From assembly GCA_027296045.1 (NCBI GenBank), contig JAPUJS010000622.1, positions 1 to 7,792 of the forward strand: DNA of 7,792 nucleotides. The letters are read 5' to 3'. The position numbers and the translations under genes are program-made. Positions 1 to 5,206 of the stretch are shown here, one piece after another (the first letter of the stretch is position 1; each line of letters starts with the position of its first letter). The notes below the pieces were generated by a model, which did no database searches, was not told where the DNA came from, and saw only the letters and a program-made list of their open reading frames with translations. Source of the DNA: a bacterium. GTDB lineage: Bacteria > Latescibacterota > UBA2968.

Positions 1-223
1 GGTAGTCGCGAATCAGGGGGATGTCCACGGGGCTGCCCTTCTCCACCAGGAACCGGTTGAACCGTCCCAGGTCGGATCGGTAGTTCTTGATCGTGTGGGG
101 GGACTTTCTGGCAGCATCCAGGTCCTGTAGGAAGTCGTCGACCAGGGCTTTCAGGGGCTCCCTGGGCTCAACAGGAAGCAGGTTTCCGTCCACGATAACG
201 GCAGAATCAGCATAGTCAGGCAT
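1..223 (-). CDS. Tyrosine recombinase/integrase, N-terminal part (cut by window edge)
   Basis: Reading down the minus strand from ATG at 223-221 gives 74 residues, open to the left edge, beginning MPDYADSAVIVDGNLLPVEP. Residues about 25-70 carry the signature of the SAM-like core-binding domain of XerC/XerD and phage-type integrases: a FLQDLDAARKSPHTIKNYRSDL stretch (shown in part, about 35-55) followed by GRFNRFLVEKG. The family catalyses site-specific DNA strand exchange; the catalytic R-H-R-Y domain would lie outside the window. A strong ribosome-binding site (AAGGAGG, complement of 228-234) sits four bases before the ATG and fixes the start. The gene is divergent from the DUF433 gene, sharing a 94-bp gap. 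It could belong to an integron, phage, genomic island or be a Xer protein; the visible part cannot tell these apart. Confidence 0.8.
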   Translation of the reverse strand, partial: MPDYADSAVIVDGNLLPVEPREPLKALVDDFLQDLDAARKSPHTIKNYRSDLGRFNRFLVEKGSPVDIPLIRDY

Positions 224-317
224 AACGCCTCCTTAACATAATCGATAAAGGCTGGATCTGAAGCTGGCTAAACGGTATATTTCTCAAGCGAATAACCCTT
301 CGGAAGGAGACAGAAAA
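224..317. promoter_or_regulatory. Divergent intergenic region between integrase and DUF433 gene
   Basis: These 94 bases must hold the 5' signals of both divergent genes. Clear Shine-Dalgarno sites lie at both ends: AAGGAGG on the minus strand (228-234) and AAGGAG on the plus strand (304-309). A TATATT on the plus strand near 277-282 could be a -10 element for the DUF433 gene, but the matching -35 position (TGGATC) is poor. I see no convincing operator. Confidence 0.35.
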
Positions 318-647
318 ATGGAAGCGAAACCCTTAGGCCGCTACATCACCATGGATCCTGCCATCTGTCAGGGCGTACCGACATTTTATGGCACGCGCAT
401 CCTGGTCGCAGATGTCCTCGAACAGATCGCCAGTGGAATGGCCTGGGAAGCCATTATTGAGGAGTGGCGTGGGGCTTTGAACAATGAAGCCATCGCCGAG
501 GCGATTCGCCTCGGCCGTGAGGCCCTGGTCGCTTATGCCCCCGAGCTGGCGGCAGAAACGCCGGGACGAGGAACATTATCGATGAGAACATCGTTGACAG
601 TCAACGACAGACTTCATGTCTGGTCTCCAGAGCCCCTTGTCCAATAG
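318..647 (+). CDS. DUF433 (VapB-type) antitoxin-like protein with aberrant C-terminus
   Basis: The protein has 109 residues. Residues about 8-70 match DUF433: GRYITMDPAICQGVPTFYGT followed by RI, then a helical part with ASGMAWEAIIEEWRG and EAIAEAIRLGREAL. DUF433 proteins are small helix-turn-helix antitoxins, usually encoded just before a PIN-like (DUF5615-type) toxin; the antitoxin binds both toxin and operator DNA. The start is set by AAGGAG at 304-309, eight bases before ATG. The domain is finished by about residue 80. The rest (ETPGRGTLSMRTSL onward) resembles nothing I know and reads through DNA whose +2 frame encodes IIDENIVDSQRQ, a toxin-like N-terminus. In the +1 frame the sequence would stop at TGA 583-585, so a frameshift or deletion probably created the present tail. 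The antitoxin may still fold, but no intact toxin follows. Confidence 0.7.
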   Translation: MEAKPLGRYITMDPAICQGVPTFYGTRILVADVLEQIASGMAWEAIIEEWRGALNNEAIAEAIRLGREALVAYAPELAAETPGRGTLSMRTSLTVNDRLHVWSPEPLVQ

Positions 648-658
648 AAAAATTATGA
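575..658 (+). pseudogene. Possible remnant of PIN-like (DUF5615-type) toxin N-terminus
   Basis: In the +2 frame relative to the DUF433 gene, bases 575-610 encode IIDENIVDSQRQ. Antitoxins of this type are commonly followed by, and overlap, a toxin beginning with a beta strand and an acidic DEN motif that supplies a PIN-like active-site Asp. After SQRQ the reading (TSCLVSRAPCPIEKL) loses resemblance and stops at TGA 656-658. No ATG begins this frame; ATT at 575, preceded by GAGGAA, is the only local candidate. I read it as the broken start of the partner toxin, truncated at or near 610. The family resemblance is from memory and the piece is only 12 residues long. Confidence 0.4.
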
Positions 659-686
659 CTATTATTTTACGATCATAGTCATAATT
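651..686. repeat. Perfect 12-bp inverted repeat, AT-rich
   Basis: AATTATGACTAT (651-662) is repeated exactly, inverted, as ATAGTCATAATT (675-686), with a 12-base loop. A further GTCATA lies at 691-696, 13 bases after the one at 678-683. The element begins four bases after the DUF433 stop codon. No T-tract follows on either strand, so it is not a classic terminator; a protein-binding site, recombination site or junction scar are alternatives. Confidence 0.6.
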
Positions 687-744
687 AATGGTCATATCTT
701 TTAGAGGCCTTCATGAAAATCGTACTTATTGTTTTTATTTAATT

Positions 745-788
745 TAAAAAATCACCCAATTCTCCCGACGTCGGGAGAATTGGGTGAT
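745..788 (-). terminator. Intrinsic terminator built on a perfect 38-bp palindrome
   Basis: Bases 751-769 (ATCACCCAATTCTCCCGAC) and 770-788 are exact reverse complements with no spacer. On the minus strand the stem runs straight into TTTTTT followed by AAATT (complement of 741-751), the form of a Rho-independent terminator. On the plus strand the T-run lies before the stem, so the minus direction fits better. It lies about 180 bases past the stop of the hydratase-family gene and would end the transcript of the leftward operon. Perfect symmetry over 19 bp per arm is longer than most terminators. Confidence 0.65.
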
Positions 789-901
789 CGCGACTCTTCC
801 TAGAAAATCTTCGATTCCTCCACACGGGATCCGGCAGAACCGTTTTCAACGGGTATGATTACTTGCTTCGCTGCGTGGTAGGCTTCGCCTGCTTGCAGAT
901 A

Positions 902-951
902 CTACCTTTCAGGTTTTAAACATCGCCTGAGAAGTGGCGGACGGAAGGTAG
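902..951. other. Nested foldback in the operon 3' region
   Basis: CTACCTT (902-908) pairs with AAGGTAG (945-951), and directly inside it TCAGG (909-913) pairs with CCTGA (926-930), leaving 14 unpaired bases on one side. It lies 17-66 bases beyond the hydratase stop on the minus strand. It may stabilise the mRNA end or be chance; no RNA family is recognised. Confidence 0.25.
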
Positions 952-968
952 AATTTTAAAAACAGCTC

Positions 969-1775
969 CTAAGAAAACACCACCGACATCTCACCAATGC
1001 CCGGATAGTGGGCAGCCGCCTGATCCCCTTTTTGCAACACCTGCGACTCGGTCAACGATCCGGTCAGAATCGCGTCGCCCGTGCTGAATCCAAATCCCCG
1101 TTTACACACACTGTTGATCGTCCAGACCAGCGCTTCAAACGGCCCCCCTCGAGATTCGCCAAACAAATTTGGCACGGGCGCAACTCCATTCATCCGCAAC
1201 TCCACGTTCAAATTCGTCAGACTGATCCCATACCAATCCTCCAATTCCGCCCCAATAGCAATCGCGCCTCCATTGCCGTTGTCCGCGATGCCAGCCAGCA
1301 TATTCTGCATCTTATCCCAACGCTTCCGGGTTGCAGAATCATACCGTGTGCTGGTGACATCAAAAGCCGGATGAAGCACCACAACCTTGGCCAGATCCTC
1401 CCGATTAAAAGGATAATGATGCGGGTCCAGATCTGTTGTCAAAACAAACGCAATCTTGGCTTCCAACTTTGCATGCGGGCAAGTCATCAAAGGGATAAGC
1501 GCCGGACTGTGATACAGGGTCGATGCAAAAATCCGTCCCGGAATAGGACCATCATACCCTTCCGCTTGTTGAACACCAGGACGGGTCGCCCCAACTTTCC
1601 AGCCCACAACCGCGTTGGTATCGTCCACAGCAATCAACCGGGCCATCTGGTCCTGAATCGCATAGGCTTCCTCGCGATCTGTAGGCAAAAGATCCACCGG
1701 AAAATCAATCGTGTCCCGATCTTCCCACGCATCGGCAAGACGCTGTGCAGCTTGAAATACAGTTTCTTCAGACAT
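969..1775 (-). CDS. 2-keto-4-pentenoate hydratase / FAH-superfamily protein
   Basis: The 268-residue length and motif order match the MhpD/HpaH branch of the fumarylacetoacetate hydrolase superfamily, which hydrates or decarboxylates 2-oxo acids using a divalent metal. Visible motifs are EEAYAIQDQ (35-43), GWKVGAT (58-64), KLEAKIAFVL (103-112), HPAFDVTSTRY (135-145) and TGDAILTGSL (232-241). In E. coli MhpD the metal ligands are three Glu residues; the aligned positions here are Glu105, Lys107 and Asp139, so the usual E-x-E pair is E-x-K. Metal binding may be changed or lost. I start at ATG 1775-1773, preceded by TAGGA with a five-base spacer; an in-frame TTG at 1790 would add five residues and overlap the upstream stop. 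The gap to the isomerase gene is 7 bp, so it is the last gene of a three-gene operon. The exact substrate is unknown. Confidence 0.82.
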   Translation of the reverse strand: MSEETVFQAAQRLADAWEDRDTIDFPVDLLPTDREEAYAIQDQMARLIAVDDTNAVVGWKVGATRPGVQQAEGYDGPIPGRIFASTLYHSPALIPLMTCPHAKLEAKIAFVLTTDLDPHHYPFNREDLAKVVVLHPAFDVTSTRYDSATRKRWDKMQNMLAGIADNGNGGAIAIGAELEDWYGISLTNLNVELRMNGVAPVPNLFGESRGGPFEALVWTINSVCKRGFGFSTGDAILTGSLTESQVLQKGDQAAAHYPGIGEMSVVFS

Positions 1776-1782
1776 AAAAATC

Positions 1783-2649
1783 CTAATCAAAAAACTGTTT
1801 CAAGGTCGAAATAGATTCCCGAAACCCATCCTCAAAGCTGCCCTCATCAGGACGATAGATACTCTCCAACGAAATCACTCCGTCATACCGATCGGCCCGA
1901 ATGGCCCGAATCAACCCCTCCAGATAAGGCGCCATATGTCCTTTATGAAGCGCCTTACACGCCACCGTTGCCCTTGGAATATCCACCTCCGCATCCTTCA
2001 GGTGAATATGCCCCAAAGACTCACCCCGTATGGCTTCATACCCATCGGGATAAGGCCGTTCATTGCAATATAAACTGTTGCACGGATCCCAAAGTACTTT
2101 GAGTCGATGGGTGTCCAAATCATCAATCAGTTTGCGACCCAGATAAGCCGATGTCACCATCGCATTGTTGCCTGTTTCGACAACCAGCGTCACGTCCCGG
2201 TCTTCTGCCATCTGAACCGGCCGTTCCATCAATTGCAAAAGCTTATCCCAGGCACCATGGGAGACATTCCAGACATCCGCACCATGGCTGCCAAAAAGAA
2301 TCATCTCTTTTCGAAAACTCATCACACGAACCAGGGAACAATCCAAAGCCTGAGCCATATCGATGCAGCGCCCAAGCGCATCCAGATGATCCAGATAGGC
2401 CGGGCTGTCCGTTTCCGATTCCCCAATCGAAAGTCCACCAAAAATATGCCTGGAAATACAAGAAACCGTCACCTGATGTGCCGACACCAGATCTTCAACC
2501 CGACTCAACTCCGAGTCACTCAAATCTCCAACTTCCTTATCCCACACAAATTGCAATTCTGCATAGGAAAGATCAAACTCATTCATCACGCCCAACGCGT
2601 ATTCAAACTCCCGGCTGATCCCGTCGGTAATCACACCTAATTTTGCCAT
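1783..2649 (-). CDS. Sugar phosphate isomerase/epimerase (xylose-isomerase-like TIM barrel)
   Basis: The protein has 288 residues, normal for the AP-endonuclease-2/xylose-isomerase-like TIM-barrel family, whose members isomerise or epimerise keto-sugars, inosose or 2-oxo sugar acids, or dehydrate them, using Mn or Mg. The expected metal-binding positions are present: Glu158 in LVVETGN (155-161), Asp188 in LWDPCNSLY (186-194), His214/His216 in GHIHLKD (213-219) and Glu262 in SLES (260-263). The early strand MAKLGVITDGIS fits the first barrel strand. There is no signal peptide, so it is cytoplasmic. The ribosome-binding site AAGGAA lies seven bases before ATG, and the gene starts 12 bp after the dehydrogenase stop. 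Placement between a dehydrogenase and a hydratase suggests it acts on the dehydrogenase product, similar in logic to the threonate/erythronate pathways. Family assignment is firm; substrate is not. Confidence 0.85.
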   Translation of the reverse strand: MAKLGVITDGISREFEYALGVMNEFDLSYAELQFVWDKEVGDLSDSELSRVEDLVSAHQVTVSCISRHIFGGLSIGESETDSPAYLDHLDALGRCIDMAQALDCSLVRVMSFRKEMILFGSHGADVWNVSHGAWDKLLQLMERPVQMAEDRDVTLVVETGNNAMVTSAYLGRKLIDDLDTHRLKVLWDPCNSLYCNERPYPDGYEAIRGESLGHIHLKDAEVDIPRATVACKALHKGHMAPYLEGLIRAIRADRYDGVISLESIYRPDEGSFEDGFRESISTLKQFFD

Positions 2650-2661
2650 ATCCGTTCCTTC

Positions 2662-3552
2662 CTACCACTTCACTTCCGTGCCTGCAATCTGTTCCAAAAG
2701 TTTCACAATCGACCAGTTATCCTCCTCCGGGAAAAGCGAAATCCCCGATTGAAATAACTCATAAGCCGCACTGGTCGTAAACATCGCTACTCCGTTCTCC
2801 TTGGCCAGAGCCATACTGATGCTGAGGTCCTTATACATGGTACCAATATGACTGCCCGTGTCCTTAAACTTCCGATCCATAATCAACTCGGCACAATTAC
2901 GAAACAACGGACTGCTCACCCCACTCGCGCCAAACACTTTAAACAGCGTCTCTCCTTTCACCCCGGCCTTTGAGCCCAACACCAATGATTCAAAAATCGC
3001 CGTAAAAGACGCTCCAATAAATGCCTGTAACGCAGCTTTCACCGTCTGACCAATCCCGATCTCCTCGCTCACATGAAAGATCTCTTCTCCCACCGCTTGC
3101 AACACCTCATAGTTGGCCTCAAAAACCGCTTTGGGTGCCGCCGCCATCATCGTCAACGTACCCGAATCAGCCCCCGACTTTCCACCGCTTACCGGCGTAT
3201 CCATCAAGTGCACACCCTTGGCCAAAATCGGTTCTTCAATTGCCCGAACCTCACTCGGTTGAATCGTTGCCGACACAATAATCGTCGAGCCCGGTTTCAT
3301 GCTCTGAAGCAATCCGTCCTCACCGGTCACCACCTCATACACCTGCTTGCCGTTCAACACCATCACAAAAACCGCATCCGATTGTTCCCCCACCGCCTTC
3401 GGACTGTCAGCAGCTTGGCCTCCCAGATCTTCCAGCATCTTCAACCGCTCATCTCTTAGGTCAAAACCAGTCAGACCAAACCCGCTCTGAATAATGTTCT
3501 GTGCTAGACCAATTCCCATATTCCCCAAACCGATCATACCAATCTGTTCCAT
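2662..3552 (-). CDS. NAD-dependent beta-hydroxyacid dehydrogenase (3-hydroxyisobutyrate dehydrogenase family)
   Basis: The 296 residues follow the HIBADH/GarR/LtnD layout: Rossmann domain with GLGNMG (8-13), Asp31 after the second strand (acidic, favouring NAD over NADP), substrate motif DTPVSGG (118-124), catalytic Lys172 in GQTVKAALQ (168-176), and KDL (241-243) in the all-helical C-terminal half. The family reversibly oxidises beta-hydroxyacids such as 3-hydroxyisobutyrate, tartronate semialdehyde or threonate. The usual K-x-x-N-[NQ] motif is K-A-A-L-Q here, so the Asn is Leu175; LtnD-type enzymes also vary there, so this may mark a subfamily rather than inactivity. ATG is preceded by AAAAGGAACACCAGG (SD about eight bases away). 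It is first in a three-gene unit with the isomerase and hydratase, and a promoter lies just upstream. The product is cytoplasmic. The true substrate is unknown. Confidence 0.88.
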   Translation of the reverse strand: MEQIGMIGLGNMGIGLAQNIIQSGFGLTGFDLRDERLKMLEDLGGQAADSPKAVGEQSDAVFVMVLNGKQVYEVVTGEDGLLQSMKPGSTIIVSATIQPSEVRAIEEPILAKGVHLMDTPVSGGKSGADSGTLTMMAAAPKAVFEANYEVLQAVGEEIFHVSEEIGIGQTVKAALQAFIGASFTAIFESLVLGSKAGVKGETLFKVFGASGVSSPLFRNCAELIMDRKFKDTGSHIGTMYKDLSISMALAKENGVAMFTTSAAYELFQSGISLFPEEDNWSIVKLLEQIAGTEVKW

Positions 3553-3568
3553 CCTGGTGTTCCTTTTA

Positions 3569-3604
3569 GTGTATAATAGTATGAAACACGTTCACCAATT
3601 TCAA
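3569..3604 (-). promoter_or_regulatory. Sigma70-like promoter with overlapping dyad, upstream of the dehydrogenase operon
   Basis: On the minus strand TTGAAA (complement of 3599-3604) is followed after exactly 17 bases by TACTAT (complement of 3576-3581), matching the -35/-10 consensus at 5 of 6 and 4 of 6 positions. An imperfect dyad centred on 3579 covers the -10: GTGTATAATA (3569-3578) against TATGAAACAC (3580-3589) matches at 8 of 10 symmetric pairs. That is a natural place for a repressor of the dehydrogenase-isomerase-hydratase genes. No regulator gene is visible in the window. Confidence 0.5.
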
Positions 3605-3612
3605 CAGAAAAC

Positions 3613-4935
3613 TTATTCTTCCACAATACAATAAAGGCTTTGCTGCCCCCGTAAAAACAGCTCCCGACCTGCAATCGCGGCCGAAGCACTAAAGCTGTCA
3701 TCCAACTGGTTACGTGCCAGAATTCTGGGAGTTTCATCGTGGCTGATCACCAGCGTTGTACCATCCCGATCGGTAACATACACACGACCGGCAGCCCCCA
3801 CCGGCGAAGCATACACATTGCGGATGCCAGCCAACCGAAACGGCCCCAGATGTTCTTCACCCGTCTTTGCATCCACCCGTGTTAGCACACCCTGGTAGTG
3901 CCGGAGAAAATACAACGACTCTCCATAAAGCAGCGGAGACGGCACATAGGGCGTGCCCCGCCAGCGAGTCCACACCACCTGATCGGTCCCGGTAATATCG
4001 CCCTTTGCCCCCGCCAGCCGAATCGCCAGCAAGGCCTGCGTGTCATAGCTGCTGGCAACATAAACCATTCCATTTCCAGCCACCGGCGAAGCAATTGCAT
4101 TTCGGGACAACCCACCACATTCCCAGATCACCCGACCCGTATCCAGATCGTATCCCCGAACACGATTCGTACCGCTGATAATCACCTGCGCCTTGCCCCC
4201 CTCTTCGACCACAATCGGGGTCGCCCAGGACGTAATCTCGTCCCGTTCCACCCGCCAGAGCTGTTCGCCGGTTCGCTTGTCCAAAGCAATGGCAAACGAA
4301 TCTCCTTGATGATCCCAGTTAATCACCAACGTATTGCCGTGAAGTGCCGGTGAACTGCCCTCCCCATGCCCGTGCCTCGTCTGCATCTTACCCAGATCTT
4401 TCTCCCACAACAATTCGCCGTCCAGATTCAAACAGTAAAGTCCTTGTGAACCGAAAAATGCGAATAAATGCTCACCGTCCGTAACCGGGGAGTGAGACGC
4501 CAGGCTTCCCGTATAATACCCTCCTTCGTGCGGCAGTGCCTCCCGCACCGTTCGCCGCCAGAGAACCGTTCCATCCCAACGACTAACGGCAAGCACCACA
4601 AACTTGTGAAACTGCGTCACCGGAAAATTGCCATGGGCTCCGGGTGCATCGCTATATTTGGGTTCCAGAACCTCGCCAAAAGGTTCCGCCATCGTAACAA
4701 ACACGCGATCGCCCCAGACAATCGGCGTCGAGTGTCCACCACCGGATAGTGCAAGTTTCCACCGGATATTCCTGTCCTCACTCCATTCCACCGGCGGGTT
4801 GGCATGCAAAGCAACACCCGTGCTCAAGGGGCCACGCCACTGCGGCCAGTTGTGCATCGCATCTGCAACATCCCCAACCCCGTACGATGTCAGAACCAAC
4901 CACACCGCTGTGATACCAATCAACCGTTTCACCAT
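3613..4935 (-). CDS. Secreted PQQ-like beta-propeller repeat protein
   Basis: From ATG 4935 the protein has 440 residues. Residues 1-26 are a signal peptide: MVKR, a hydrophobic core (LIGITAVWLVLTSYGVG) and a VADA-type cleavage site before MHNWPQWRG. There is no lipobox Cys, so it is probably periplasmic or exported. Repeated blade motifs follow: SRWDGTVLWRR (118-128), NLDGELLWEKD (170-180), DKRTGEQLWRVE (219-230), DLDTGRVIWECG (263-274), DAKTGEEHLGPF (355-366) and DRDGTTLVIS (389-398). These are of the PQQ/BamB-like (YfgL) class. No catalytic motif of quinoprotein alcohol dehydrogenases is evident, so a binding or scaffold role is as likely as an enzyme. I chose this start because GAGG lies six bases before it (complement of 4942-4945) and the signal peptide begins cleanly; an in-frame TTG at 4989 and ATGs at 4971 and 4953 would only add a polar tail. 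It is upstream of the dehydrogenase operon on the same strand. Confidence 0.82.
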   Translation of the reverse strand: MVKRLIGITAVWLVLTSYGVGDVADAMHNWPQWRGPLSTGVALHANPPVEWSEDRNIRWKLALSGGGHSTPIVWGDRVFVTMAEPFGEVLEPKYSDAPGAHGNFPVTQFHKFVVLAVSRWDGTVLWRRTVREALPHEGGYYTGSLASHSPVTDGEHLFAFFGSQGLYCLNLDGELLWEKDLGKMQTRHGHGEGSSPALHGNTLVINWDHQGDSFAIALDKRTGEQLWRVERDEITSWATPIVVEEGGKAQVIISGTNRVRGYDLDTGRVIWECGGLSRNAIASPVAGNGMVYVASSYDTQALLAIRLAGAKGDITGTDQVVWTRWRGTPYVPSPLLYGESLYFLRHYQGVLTRVDAKTGEEHLGPFRLAGIRNVYASPVGAAGRVYVTDRDGTTLVISHDETPRILARNQLDDSFSASAAIAGRELFLRGQQSLYCIVEE

Positions 4936-5206
4936 CGTTTGCCTCAAAGTCATCGTTTCTCTACAATCCATGCATCGAACGCATTGCAACAGGCAGCGAA
5001 ATATACGACGGAAAATAGAGAAAATCTACCGGTAGATTAGCTGTTTCGAAAATACCATTCGAATATTATACTACACGTGAAGAAGCACCACCCATCCGTT
5101 GCCCCAAAAGATTTACACATGACAGGCATCACACTGGAAGGATCCTCAAACGACCAGGACATGCCGGTCCTCAAAATCCATCTCCGCTTCCAAACAGGGA
5201 CACACC
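4936..5206. promoter_or_regulatory. Divergent regulatory region between propeller gene and SDR gene
   Basis: The 271 bases hold no credible gene. They contain a perfect TATAAT on the minus strand (complement of 5065-5070), overlapped on the plus strand by TATACT (5067-5072), so the divergent promoters may share one AT-rich core. Neither has a good -35. Three short palindromes cluster between 5023 and 5064, downstream of the minus-strand -10. The last 100 bases before the SDR hold no recognisable motif apart from the SDR ribosome-binding site AGGGA. Confidence 0.4.
5023..5064. promoter_or_regulatory. Cluster of three perfect palindromes (operator-like)
   Basis: AATCTACCGGTAGATT (5023-5038) is a perfect 16-bp palindrome. 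TTTCGAAA (5044-5051) and ATTCGAAT (5057-5064) are perfect 8-bp palindromes whose centres are 13 bp apart. All lie at or just past the probable minus-strand transcription start of the propeller gene, where a repressor would block initiation. Confidence 0.4.

Larger units (their letters stand above)
648..968. other. 321-bp region without a gene, containing several foldbacks
   Basis: No open reading frame here looks like a gene on either strand. The left third (648-750) is very AT-rich, unlike the flanking coding DNA. It contains a 12-bp inverted repeat (651-686), a perfect 38-bp palindrome (751-788) and a nested foldback (902-951). I looked for a tRNA around 790-860, because an integrase lies nearby, but found no acceptor or T-arm pairing. 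It probably marks the border between the mobile/relic DNA to the left and the catabolic genes to the right. Confidence 0.6.

Noticed and set aside
790..865. Possible tRNA suggested by TTCGATTCC near 809
   Set aside because: The flanking bases do not pair into a T-arm or acceptor stem and no anticodon arm is found.
1008..1814. Long plus-strand open frame of 268 codons opposite the hydratase-family gene
   Set aside because: It lies antisense to a gene with clear FAH-family motifs; its translation is rich in Arg, His, Pro and Asn without any domain, as expected of a shadow frame.
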